Source: Latrodectus hesperus (lineage: Eukaryota; Arthropoda; Arachnida; Araneae; Theridiidae). Taken from it: a stretch of 64,000 nucleotides of DNA. The DNA is taken from positions 93,437-157,436 of the forward strand of contig JAJQOW010000192.1 of NCBI GenBank assembly GCA_037975125.1. The letters are read 5' to 3'. Below are positions 47,894 to 59,520 of this stretch, piece by piece (within the stretch, counting starts at the first letter, position 1; every line of letters starts with the position of its first letter). The position numbers and the translations under genes are program-made. The notes below the pieces were generated by a model that was not told the origin of the DNA, did no database searches, and saw nothing but the letters and a program-made list of their open reading frames with translations.

Positions 47894-49059
47894 CTGACCA
47901 AATGAAAATTCGAAATAATATAACTTTAAAAAAATTAAAACAATATAGTTTTCAAAATTTCGAAACAATATTTTAAAAATTATAAACAATGTATCTTCCA
48001 AAAATTTGAGATAATGTAACTTTAAAAAAATTTGAAGTCCAAAAATGGGAAAATTAACATAGCATATACTTAAATTGTAAATAAATAAAATTACTCATTG
48101 AGCAGAAGGGTTGCACACAAAACGAATTTCGCGCGCTAAAACGAAAATCTCGTTATGAAAACACATTCCGAACCGTTAAGCCAGTTTGGCGCACTTTATC
48201 ATATGCTTGGCGCATTTTACCCCCTGTACAGTTTACTACTCTTTAGCTCTACTCTTAACTGGCCGATGTCTCACATAAATCAAACACTAATTTGCATGCT
48301 TTTTCTTTCTTTATTGAAAGACCGTGAAAATGGCAAGAACTTTCTTGTTTACCCTATACTTTTTTTTATCTTTACTTAAATTAAATGCCTTAACATATGT
48401 GTGCAAAAATATTTTCACAGCCTGCAGTTTCCTATGTTTTATATGATTTGCTTGGGTTTGATTGTTGTTCTTATTTTAGAATTGCCAAAAAAATCATAGT
48501 GTACCCGTAAGTAAACATTTAACAATTGTTCTCTCTTTAAGATATGTCTTGATATAATTAATGTTAAATAAGATAGTTATGAAAATATAGAAAGCTTATT
48601 TTTAACTACATACATATTAAAAATGAACTTTTTGGTATTTTATATTTTTAATAACGATTGGTAATTCAAATAGTTAATTGTTATAAAAGAGGCAATCAAT
48701 GTTACTAAAATACATTCTGATGAATAATTATGGCTTATTCCTATGTACCAGTGCAAGTGATAAAATGCACCTAACTGATTTATTACACCAGAATGTTTTT
48801 TTCATTTGTATGATGTAACATGATTATGTACATGTGTGCTGTAGAATCGGATATCCCTTGGTTTGGCAAAAAATATATCTTGGTGATAAAATTTAATTTC
48901 TGGTAAACCTATCTTTGTATAACTTTTCTGTTGTCAAATAATAACTAAAGAATCTAGGAGTATCTAATTGCAAACTTTTAACTGATTTTTTTATTTTAAA
49001 TTTCCACTTAATCCTAGCTTACATAACATGATAGATTTAGCAAGTGATTTTTAAATATA

Positions 49060-49445
49060 TGCCGGATTAAAAGAACTAAATTTATACTATATAAAACTCT
49101 CATAAGAACAGTATTAACATATGCATCTGAAATATGGTCGCTAATAGCAAAAGAGAAAATGTGTGTGATCTTTGAAAGTGCTACTAATTATTTTTGGTAG
49201 ATCCAATGACAGTAAAATTCGTAAGAAGATACACTTTCTAACTTTACAAACATTTTAGAAGTATTGACCTTTTAAAATTTAATATTAAACTAAACAAAAT
49301 GAGATGAGTCATGCATTTCATCAGAAGGAATGTTATAGAGTTGCTTTGAAAATTTTTAAATACAGCTACTGACAGATGGTAACCAAGGTGCATCCTAAAA
49401 AAGATGGTTTGAATGTTTGTACAAAAACTGAATATCCAAGGTTAA
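49060..49445 (+). pseudogene. LINE ORF2 C-terminal relic (RTE-like)
   Basis: The plus strand reads FILYKTLIRTVLTYASEIWS, then an FESATNYFW block, and after frameshifts IKLNKMR-VMHFIRR and KKDGLNVC. This follows the C-terminal order KLYKTLIRPVxTYGSETWxL, ERKILRRIxG, RLRWxGHVxRM, GRPKxxWxxxV of RTE-like and related LINEs. Multiple stops. Confidence 0.7.
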
Positions 49446-51927
49446 GGAATTGTTACTTTTATTTTGACTAAATGAACAGATTGCGTATCCCCAATGATAA
49501 AGGCATGATTTTACTGAATCTCATTTAGTAATAATTGTCTTAAACACTTGGTGAGAAATTGCATGAACTAGCTATGATGCTTAAAATAGCTATCTATGTA
49601 GTATTCTTTCCAAATTTAACACTAAAACTTAATCTACATTTAAAATCAATAATTCTTTGTTTTTGAAAAATGTTAAGTTCTTGGTAATCATTTGTTTGCA
49701 TACACTTGATATAGAATGTCAGGATTGATGAATCCAAGTTCTTCAGGTGGAACAGTTCTGCTTCTGTTAATTATTCAATATGATTCTTAAATACAAATTA
49801 TATTTATCTCCTTCATCTTATGTATATTTATATCCAACTGCGTTTGCCAAGAAAATGAGCAAATTGCAATCATTTAGTTCAATATGGGAAGGAAAAATAG
49901 AGTTGTCAACTTCTTGGGACAAATTGATAAAAAACTAATTGACACAGGTGCTGCATAATCCAGCATATCAAATTTTGAATTTTTTGATGAGGATGAAATG
50001 TTACGCGAATATATTGTAATTGTGACGTAAAAAATTAGTTTTTTAAAAACTTTACATATTTAAATATTAAATTTAAACCTAATAAATAAAGAGCTTGAAT
50101 ATATATTTTTAAAAATTTATTTAGATTTATAAGAATTACCTTCTTACTATTATATACAATATAGTTTTAATGTTTTATTCTTTTGGTTGATTAGAAATGA
50201 AATATATATATTATGATGACTGAGTACAAATAATATTTATTCACCATTAATCACCATTCAGGTTGAATATGCAAATATAAAATATGTTGTCAGCATTGTT
50301 AAATTTGTATTTTTAAGTGTTATAAATAATTTTACGAAAATAAAAGAATGTTTTAATCAAAAATATTTATTAAGATAATGCAGCAAATTTTAAATACACA
50401 ATTCTGGCATAATCAAACTACTTGTTTATTTGCATCTGTAAACAGTTCTAGTTAAGCTGGTTCTTTCTTCAATTATAACTTAAAATTTTAGAAATAAAAT
50501 GGTTACAGTTAAAATGCATTTATATAAAGTTTCTGAGCAGTATTACATAAAAATTATTCAATTAATGCAAGATTGCGATAAATCATGCATTTTTAAATGT
50601 ATGCAATTAACATTTTAATCAGATGTTAAACGAGTATCCTTGTACACTTTTAACTGGAACCGACATCAGAACAATATTTGTAAACAAAATTTTCTTGATC
50701 TACTTGATTTTATGTAGTAGAATAGAGCTCTAAAAGAGTATAAAGCCATATTCTTCTATTTTATGTTATCCAAGCATTTATTTTTATTAATTGTCAATCA
50801 AATTAGCTGGTTAGCATTATTTAAAAAATGAGCGATCCCTCGATTTTACAGAAACAGAAACAATAAATTTGAGATTGAAAACAGAGAATTTTTGGGTTTT
50901 TTTTTATTTATTTATTTTTCGTTCAGAAATACTATTGCTGGATGCATATTTTTATTGCATGTACTCAGTAATTCCAGATCTAAAAAAACACATTATATTT
51001 CATTCGACACATTATTGATGGATACATGCTTTTTTTAAATTTTGATGAGAGCAACATGCGATTTTTGTTTTGTATATTAACCTTGGAGATTTGCTAAGAT
51101 TAAAACTAATCTATATTTTTCTCAAAATGACATTTTACTTTTCTTAAATAGTTTAGTCGCTTTTCTTAAAGTTGAATAAAACCTTTGTCATTATTGTTAT
51201 TTTATTAAACTTAGTCATTATTGCTATTTTATTTTAGTACATGAAAAATATTTTGTTTTACTTTAGTATTTAATATTGAAATATATTTTTCTCACACTGT
51301 TTACTGCACATAACTCACAACTTTTATAATAAAATGACAATATTGCTAATAAATAATAGGCAAAATTGAATTTTATAACACATATTTTAATTTTTATTGC
51401 TCCATTTTTTTTATGAATAAGAAAACCAAATACCTTATTTCACAGAATCACTTTGAAAATGTATAACAGCAACTCAAGCAAAATAAGGCATTTAGTTAAA
51501 TGAGAAGCTATCGCTGATATATCTAATAAAACTCTTAAAATATTCACTATTGCAGTATGTATTTATCTCTGCTAATATTAATAAATATAGAAAAGGAATA
51601 ATTTCATTATTTGTTTAGTATGATATAAAAATAGAAAGAGTAACTTCAATATACACAAAATAAAAAAAAACATATGATGTCAAATTCACAATTCAAAATT
51701 AAATCTCTCAGGAGATAAACACACGAAAATAAAAAATGTAATTCTTAGAAACGTTAAAAATAGTTTGGTGTAGTTAAAATTACGCAATAGTTGTAGAGAT
51801 AAATACAATAGCATATTAGATAGTAAATATTAAATGTGTGTATACTGTATCTACAAAAATTAAATACATTACATATTCCTAAATTCATAGCACTTTGACA
51901 AAGAAAACCTGGAATTATTGAAATATA
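49446..51927. other. Noncoding AT-rich region
   Basis: No gene, RNA or element recognised. Confidence 0.6.
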
Positions 51928-52888
51928 CAGGTAACCCTCCTATAACACGGTAGTTAGGTTCCTAGAAAATGCCGTGTTGTGTGAAATCGTGTTGTATGAG
52001 ACCCAGAACTAGTACAAAAAGGGGGTTACGTTCCAAAAACTTATTAAAAACAAATATTTTTTTTAATTCGACATAAACAACTTAATTTTTATTAAATAAT
52101 AAATGTATATCCAACACAAAGTAAGAAAAAAAATATTTTAATTTAACGCAACCCTAATTTAATGAAATTATTCTTCGTCACTGCTCAGTACAATCAACCG
52201 AGAACGTTTTTTGGGTGGAACGATATCACCTTCACTTTCAGAAATTTTTTCTCTATTTAAAGTTTTTGTATGTTTTCCCCTCTTAAAAAAATCTGTAATC
52301 GAAACTTTCCTGACTAGTTCTTACCAAGTCATTGTAAATTTCGCTGTATGGAGTTAAACAGTTTTGCAGCTCCCTTTTGAATTTTCGACTTCTTTCCGTG
52401 GAAGGGTCTGTTTTCAAGAAAAATGACTCGAGGTTTTCCGCTAAGGATAGGCCTTCTTGTAATTCTTTTAATGTTAAATTCTTAACTGTACAATCTTCAT
52501 CAGAGCTAGCATCCTCAAAATATATTTGATTTGCATCCAGGGAGGCCATTTCCATCAAATCCGCTTCGTCAACTTCTTCTTCCACTAATAATTCTTGAAT
52601 GTCTTCAGTAGCCATATCCACAAAACCTTTGCCTCCGATTTATTTACCGACTTTTAATATGGCACCAATTTCGTTTCCTGATGTTTCACGCATGTTTTCT
52701 GTTTCAACTGAAGAGGGCCATATCTTTTTCCAACACGCATTAAAGGTTGATGTTTTTATTTCTTTCAGCGACAAAGATATTGAAAATTTTTTCCAAGCTC
52801 TAACATTGAAACAAAACCGTGTTGTAGGAATTTTACCGCAAATTACGAATCGTGTTATAGCAAAACCGTGTTATTGGAGGGTTACCTA
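51928..52888 (-). mobile_element. Pogo/Tigger DNA transposon, internally deleted
   Basis: The left TIR CAGGTAACCCTCCTATAACA followed by CGG and the inverted right TIR (plus CCGTGTTATTGGAGGGTTAC then CTA) are flanked by TA dinucleotides, as expected for the Tc1/mariner/pogo superfamily. A second inner repeat of GTGTTGT-type blocks lies at each end. Total 961 bp. Only the C-terminal part of the transposase remains, so most of the DDE domain has been lost. Confidence 0.9.
52142..52805 (-). pseudogene. Pogo/Tigger transposase C-terminal part
   Basis: The minus strand reads WKKFSISLSLKEIKTSTFNA, CWKKIWPSSVE, (one TAA near 52640), FVDMATEDIQELLVEEEVDE, LTLKELQEGLSLAENLESFF, DPSTERSRKFKRELQNCLTP and YSEIYNDL. 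After a one-base frame slip near 52310 it continues SITDFFKRGKHTKTLNREK and PPKKRSRLIVLSSDEE, then stops at about 52154. The ...NAC-WKKxWP, LTxKxLxEGxxLAxxLxxFF and DPNTERxxKxxR blocks are Tigger-type signatures. The SITDFF segment resembles a PCNA-interacting box and PPKKRSR a nuclear localisation signal. Open reading in the plus direction across 52599-52940 is a shadow. Confidence 0.85.
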
Positions 52889-55799
52889 TATTTTCTTAGA
52901 AAATGTATGGTGTGAAAGCATTTTTAAAATATCCTTGTAAATTTTTACGATGTTATATGTTCAAAAGTAAACATTTTGGCAACCCCTTCAAATAAAGAAA
53001 ACTACATTTAAGTTATCAATATACTTTTATCTATAATACTAAAAATATTGTAAAACATAAACAGTTTATAATAAAATCACTAGCTTTCTTTTAAATAAAA
53101 AGCCAATTAATTAACAAAAGATAGTTTGTTTATGCACAGACAAAATTCTTTAAATCACTTCTCATGAAAATAAAATAAAAATAATTTATTATGACACATA
53201 ACAGGAAATTGTAAACTTCAGAATTTTTTAAGCAAATCTTCATTAGCATCTCAACATAACAATAAAAAGTATATAAATATATATATGTGTGTGTAAATAG
53301 AAAAAAATGCTGTCTCGATATTAAAACTGGCTCTCACGAGTAGTTCACAAGAAATGCATTATCAAAGGAAAAAAAAATTAGAGTGAATATTTGACACAAT
53401 GAAGTACTATAATTCAGTGGAAGATTTAGATTTATAATTATATCTTGCAGTTTTAAATTTGTGGTTAGTGTATGAAATTTATTTTGTAATATTTGAATCC
53501 ATAATACATTATTACACATTGAATTGTGTTAAAATCAAAAAATATGGTTAGTAATTTTATTTGATTAATTTTGTTACAACTGCTCATTTAAAAACATCGC
53601 TACATTTTTCAACATTTATGTATCATCCTGTTGATCATACCTGTGAAAAAATATGTCGATTAATGATGCAATTTAGCACCACATATAAATTGTAAATGAA
53701 GTTTTCATCTATTTGTTAAAATGAAAATAAGCTGTTCAGCATTTCCTTCACATTTTGATAAATATAATAAAATTTGCAAAATTCTTTGACGTACATTTAT
53801 GAGGGAAAAAGTCTACAGGATTATATGTAAGTTCCCATTTTTCATGTTTGTTAATATTTAGAACAAAAGAATTTACACTGGTTCAGTGTAGGATGAGGTA
53901 ATCCTTGACTTGATGATGAAATTTAATTCATCTTAGTTTACCTTTTTTGTAGCGGCCAAATTGCTAGTCACATCTTGGTATCAAAATATCAAGGGGTACC
54001 AGATGTAAACTTGTATCAACACAAATTAAGAATTGTTGACTAAATTCCAATATCATTGTCATCAACTTGACAAGGAAAATTTTATAAATATTGACAATTA
54101 CTGCAATATACTCATGTTTGCAAATAATTTTTTCCATAGTTCCATATATATTAATTGTATTTAGTATATCAAAGAAGTCACAATAAAAGGAATTACATTG
54201 CACTATTCTGTAACCTGAACCTAAAACTAATATATTAACTTTCATCTAAAATTTACAAATCAAAATATAAATCTGTTAAAAAAGAATTTACCTTGATAGA
54301 AGAGTTGAAAATATTCAAATTAACTGCATGATTATGAAACGGTATTAAAATTTGTTTTTAATTCAATTAAAGATTAATGTTGATTCTTTTATACTGCAAA
54401 CTTATCATCAATTAGACAATACTAATGCTACTTAATGGAAGTAGTTAATTTGTTTTAACTATTCATAGACAAGCCTAGTTTTTTATAATAATTTTTGAAA
54501 ATATCATTTATTGAAGTGATTGAAAAATATTACACACAATTATTGATACATAGCATTTAAATCAAAATTTATTCATTATGTTACTATAGACACATTATGG
54601 ATACATTTATTAAGACTCCTAAAAAAATTGTGGAATTTATTTCTTGACAACATGGGAATTAAAAGCTCATCTTAATTCTTGCATTGTGGGCTAATTTACA
54701 GAAGTAAGTAAATATGACTTACAGGGATAGCTACTGTCACACAAGGGATGGTACCTGTCGTACATAGTGCATTGCATTAATCCAGAAATCATACCATACT
54801 TTAGAACAGTATTGTTATGTGTACTTACAAGCCACTTTAACACAACATTTTGTATAGCTAATAAGACTGCAGATGCAATGTTTCCACACAATTTGAATAT
54901 ACACCTTTTCTGTTACAAAACCTCTCTGCATCAACTCCCTCAGGTGAGAGGATTGATATACGTGTAAAAACAATACTTCCAATCACACTGAGAAACTGGA
55001 CTACGTGAAAGAATTTTTCATTGATCTGCGAGGAAACGTAATAGTTAAATCTTTAAAATATTGCTAAAAAAATGTTTATTTAATTTCAGTAACTTCTGAG
55101 AGAATTAAAAATGAATTAACTGTACTAACATATTATCCCGATACATAATTATATTTGATAAAAATGTGCTGCCAAATAATACTAGCTATAATCATTTTTT
55201 CAACATTTGAGAGAGAAAAGACGCGTTAATTTATAGCTTCAATAAATATTTGGTTGAAAAATTTTTTTAATAAAAATTTCCAAGTTTTAATCATAAATTT
55301 AAAATTTGCAGTGATTAAAAATAAAATTATAAAATGAAATTTAAGTAAATGTATATGGTCACCAAGCTACCACCTTGGTTACTCATCCTGATGTTGATGG
55401 TGAACTAGACCTTAAATGCATTGTTTTCTGAAGACATAACTGCTATCATTAAAGGGCATGTTTCATTAATTTTATATGTATCAAATATTTTATTACTGTG
55501 TTTTTGTTATTCCTAAGTCCATGAAAATAACCAGATCGATGACAGTAAAAATATTCATACATTTTACCCTTAACAATATTGGTATCACTATGTTTAACAT
55601 AATCAGAAGTACCTTCTTGCTAAAACAATTTTCCACTTCAAAAATTTTAATTTAGTTTCAAATATCTAATTATATATTATAAAAAAGAATAATAAATAAA
55701 TTTTCTTTTTTAATTATTATATCATGTGTCACTTAGATGCTCTTCTTAGCATTTTTTAAACTAAATCTCAAATTTACAAATACCACACTTAATTTTTAT
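52889..55799. other. Noncoding AT-rich region
   Basis: No gene recognised. Confidence 0.55.
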
Positions 55800-56124
55800 T
55801 GGATTTGGAATTATGTATACATTGATTGAATCTATGTTAGTGAAATTTGAACACCCACCATCTAATTCTACATCAATTTTCTCAGAAATATCAGTAGATT
55901 CACTGTTAGACAGATGTTTGGGTATCTATTAATTCAACACTAATATCTTTGCCATGAATTACTGTCATTATAGCAGGGTACCTTCTATATTTGTCTACTG
56001 GTAAGTCCTTATTTTGATAACAATAATAATAATCAACATCTATATTATATCTCCTCTTTGTCCCACACCTCTTAACAAACTTATGAATAACATTTGCATT
56101 TTTAAAAGCAATGAACCCCATCAA
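55800..56124 (-). other. Unidentified coding-like stretch
   Basis: The minus strand from ATG 56124 (or 56121) reads MGFIAFKNANVIHKFVKRCG, TKRRYNIDVDYYYCYQNKDL, PVDKYRRYPAIMTVIHGKDI and SVELIDTQ, then stops. A shift of one frame (or splicing at a TTAATAG acceptor near 55926) continues with KHLSNSESTDISEKIDVELD, GGCSNFTNIDSINVYIIPNP and IKIKCGICKFEI before a stop. The residue mix (balanced, with C and Y) looks protein-like rather than AT noise, and the C-x2-C end could be half a zinc site. I do not recognise the family. It may be an exon, or a relic of a zinc-finger-type protein. Confidence 0.4.
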
Positions 56125-56589
56125 TTGAATTGAAACAATAGAGTTTTTATCGAATTTAGCTGTCGTGTACCTTCAGCAAATGTGTTTCATATACTACACA
56201 TGAAAAAAAGTTAAAAAAAATTAAGAATATTTTTACACGTTTTTTTAACTTACTTTCTTAAAACTTATAACATTTTTTTATATAAAATGCTAACTGACTC
56301 TGAAGTTTGTTACAGTTCATAATAACTGAGGAATTTTATAAAGTCTTCATTGAGGTTTTTTTTTTTTTCCCTTTTTTTTTTCAATTTCCATTTGTAGAAA
56401 CTAAATAACTTATTCTTTTCAAATTAATTCCCTATACTCTTCAATCGAATGACAAATGCTTGATATTTTCTGACGGCGATTTTTATTTTATGTAGAATTT
56501 TAATTAAAAAATAGACAAAATAAATAAAAAAAATATTTTTATTCCTCAAAATTGTTTTTTAATTGAAATTTGGGATGTTATTCTTCTTC
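56125..56589. other. Noncoding AT-rich spacer
   Basis: Nothing recognised. Contains poly-T tracts at 56355-56380. Confidence 0.6.
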
Positions 56590-57945
56590 TTAGAGTTGGG
56601 TTTGTATATTATATTCTTAATGTTTTTAATTGGGAACCTCTGCTTTTATCAGCATTTTGTACTGTTAACTCCGAACCCAATGTTTCCTAGTTACCAGTTG
56701 CTCGGATCACCCACTTTGTTAGTAAAGTCCGATAACACTTCACGGAGTCTAGGTGTAACTCTCTAGTATGGATGATTCCTAAAGAAGTTAACTAGGGAGG
56801 GCAAGCGTCTCGCATTCGAAATCGATATGCTTGGCCATTTCCTCTTGCGTATGACATTTCCTGCAGATAGAGTCTCGCTGAAACAGTTGCATTTTATGGA
56901 GGTATTTTCTGAAAAAGTAGTGCCCAGTTATGAAGCCTACGATTAAACGTATCTTCTGCCTACAGCATCTTAGAATTTCAGAGGCGATAATCGCTAATGA
57001 TCCACAGATCATACTATTTGCGTGGTTTTAAACAGAAGTGTTGAGCCCAGCTTCATACACCTTCTGTTTTTCTAATCTAAGAACATTGGTTTTTGCGATC
57101 TTAATTTAATAAACCCACAAGAAGGTTCTGCACCGATGGGAACAAAAGACGATCCTTGTTTAGCAAGTTCATCAGCCCTTTCAGTATCTTCGATACCTTT
57201 GCGCCTTGACACCCATAAAAGGATCACCTTGTTTCTAGTTGCCAGTTCTGTGAGATGGCTTCTGCATTCCAAAATCATTTTAGATTTGATTTCGAAAGAA
57301 TTAAGCAATTTAAAGCGGCTTGAGTGTCACTAAAAATGAGAATCCTCTTACCGGGGTAACCCTTCCTCATATTTAATCGCAAACAGTGGATAATAGCAAA
57401 CTCTTCTGCCTAAAAGACCGTGCGTATAACCTAAGGCTTACAGATAGGAAGGGTCTTGGTGACACACCACATACTCCCAGTCCGTAGAGGCTGTTTTTCA
57501 GAGATCCATCTGTGTACCAGATTAGATCTCCTGTTTCAGTTTCGAACATGTTGTTGTCCCATTCGTCTCTAGTTGAAAATACTATTTCAAATGTCATTTC
57601 AAACATGTATGACTTTTCCATGATGTCCAAGGGCATCAGGAATGTAGGATCTTGAATTTTCCCGGTAATACCCCTGTGGCGTTCTGCAACAGGCTGGTGG
57701 AACCATTGGTTTTGTAACTTCATTCTGTTTGCAGTCCTTCTGGCAGTGCTGCAGATGAAGATATCTAAAGAAGTCAGATTCAACATAACTCCCAATGCTC
57801 TGGTTGGCGCGGTGGACATTGCTCCTGTGATAAAGAGACAGGCCAGTCTTTGTAGACCTACTAGTCGGTCAGTCACAGTCTTCTCATCCACCACAAGTGA
57901 GGGTAATGATAAGCTCTTCCGAATGATGACTCTTCCCAATTCAGT
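56590..57945 (-). pseudogene. LINE with RNase H (R1/I-type), 3' half with tail
   Basis: On the minus strand from 57939: VTDRLVGLQRLACLFITGAM and STAPTRALGVMLNLTSLDIF (end of RT/thumb), IWYTDGSLKNSLYGLGVCGV (RNase H first Asp), an ILIFSDTQAA-like block near 57330 (third Asp), VILLWVSRRKGIEDTERADE and LAKQGSSF (RNase H final D motif, near 57200), then the cysteine-rich end (about 56870). The 3' untranslated tail ends with a CAAACCCAACTCTAAGAAGA repeat at 56590-56605. There are frame breaks near 57370 and 57070, but large parts are open. The tail is identical in type to the 65-bp insertion at 25001-25065. Confidence 0.87.
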
Positions 57946-58017
57946 TGTACAGAAGCTGTGAATAGGATATATAAAACGGAAATTCTATGCCATATCTCCT
58001 ATTATGCAAATCAATAA

Positions 58018-58217
58018 TGCAATGTTTTAACTTCCAGCGTTTCCAATATTCTGGCGAGGTTTGCTTCATGTCAGCTCGCTGTGCAAAATAAGCTTAAAAC
58101 TCGCAACACAAGAGATTATCTTTAGAATTAATTGGACGAGCAACCAGTTTGCTACAATTGTTTAAAAAACCATCCTGTTAGTTATAGGGGTTGTGACAAA
58201 TTCCCTAAATTCTAAAC
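58018..58217 (+). pseudogene. LINE ORF1 zinc-knuckle relic
   Basis: The plus strand reads QCFNFQRFQYSGEVCFMSAR, then CAK and, after two stops and a frameshift, VCYNCLKNHPVSYRGCDKFP. This is the CCHC knuckle series of Jockey-type ORF1 (CFxCQxFxHxxxxC, CxKC, CxNCxxxHxxxYRGC). It lies between the minus-strand RNase H LINE and the SINE and is in the opposite orientation to both. Confidence 0.72.
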
Positions 58218-58408
58218 CTAGACCTATTGTTGAAAGTAACCCAATTAAAAAAGTTACACATGGTATCACAAATTACAATCATCAATTATTTTTATCAATT
58301 TATTAAATAAGGTATAAAAGTTGAAGGTTGCCGATTTTAACCTTCAACCTCTCCCGTACAAATCAGATACAACACTCAATTTACATTTTATTTTGCCACT
58401 AGGGAGGC

Positions 58409-58588
58409 TTGGTTTGGTTTGTTTGTCGCTCAACGGTCATTTTTTGCACACGAGGGCTAATTAGACCGGGACTTATGGCTTAAAGTGGATTCCGAACCAC
58501 TACAAACATCCATGCCCAAGGTGGGATTCGAACCCACGAACTGTTGAACCGAAGGCAAGGGCGCTAACCATTCGGCTGCCAGCTCGGC
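58409..58588 (-). mobile_element. tRNA-derived SINE, family 1, copy 2
   Basis: On the minus strand it starts GCCGAGCTGGCAGCCGAATG and has the B box GGGTTCGAATCCCACC. The perfect 13-bp duplication CCACTAGGGAGGC flanks it (58396-58408 and 58589-58601). It differs from the 18031-18206 copy at only about ten positions. Confidence 0.95.
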
Positions 58589-58734
58589 CCACTAGGGAGG
58601 CATTCACAGTTGTAGGAAGGAACAATCAAACCACCATGACAAGTTATTGTTATCAGAATAAGCAAATTTCAACTACTTACATAAATTAACTATTTAATAC
58701 AATTAAATTTCACAAATTAGTTGCAATCACAAAT

Positions 58735-59520
58735 TTTCACATTTAAATCAATTTTTCGTAATTGCACGTTTAAATACACCAAATGAAGTCTTGAGAACTA
58801 CTAGTATCATCCTACTATCTTTTCCGGGTATAATTTCAGTTATTTTTTCCAAATACTTACTTACAAGGAGGTAAATTTTTTATACTTCAAGACACCGATA
58901 TCCCTTTTTGACCGCATCTTTATCGAATTTCTATTTATTTCTTGGGTGCATATTGTTTAAGTAGTAAAGGCTAAATGTTTCTCTAGACCATCTGAGTGTA
59001 TATTGTGATGTTTTCCAAGATTTAATACAACAGCAGTCGAGAGCCCGCATTCTTGAGTTCAATTTCTATTTCGTCTCTAACCACATTATCAGAGATTTCT
59101 TTTTGTAGATATTTACTAAATCTTCGAAAAGTTGGGCCTTCCCACTACAAGTGATTATTAAACAGTTTCGACGGATTGACACCTCTACTTATATAATCAG
59201 CTACATTATCTTGTGATGAAATATGTCTCCACTTCTCAAGATAAGAAAGCTCTTGAATTGTGGCCACATGGTTTACTGCAAAAGTTTTCAACAATTATGG
59301 TAGTTTCTTGATCTAAGAAAGAACAAATATGCTGTAACCCTAATAATAAGTTTTTAACATAGTTCCAATCGAAGGACTGATTTAATTCGTCGCATAAACT
59401 TTACAAAGGTTCAAAGCATCAATCGTGAAAGTAATCTTCTGTTGCGCTACTTTCGAATTCTGTTCCGCTACTCTCCTTTGATACATTTTTATAACAGCTG
59501 TAAGAAGACATTGTGGCAGC
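58735..59520 (-). pseudogene. BEL/Pao retrotransposon pol relic
   Basis: Minus strand: QSFDWNYVKNLLLGLQHI (about 59380), VATIQELSYLEKWRHISSQD and NVADYISRGVNPSKLFNNHL (59275-59150), then EGPTFRRFSK, followed after a gap by EKITEIIPGKDSRMILVVLK and TSFGVFKRAITK (58850-58750). The WRxVxSxxNPADxxSRG block and the GRIxEVxPGKDGxxRVVxxxT (DUF5641, integrase end) block are hallmarks of BEL/Pao pol. The integrase core between them is deleted. Several stops. Confidence 0.85.

Larger units (their letters stand above)
44609..48990 (+). repeat. Segmental duplication, copy 2
   Basis: Diverged copy of 30572-33442, longer because it carries the Merlin pseudogene interval (about 45986-47140), a stretch at 47700-48108 that differs from copy 1, and about 365 bp near 48425-48788 missing from copy 1. 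The promoter-like boxes and the first splice donor are damaged here, while the ATG exon is kept. Confidence 0.9.

Noticed and set aside
48473..48509. Mini-exon between TTATTTTAG and GTAAGTAAAC
   Set aside because: Splice-like borders, but only 27 nt, no homologous region in copy 1 and no recognisable peptide.
52599..52940. 113-codon plus-strand frame
   Set aside because: It is antisense to the Tigger transposase and runs into the Tigger right TIR.
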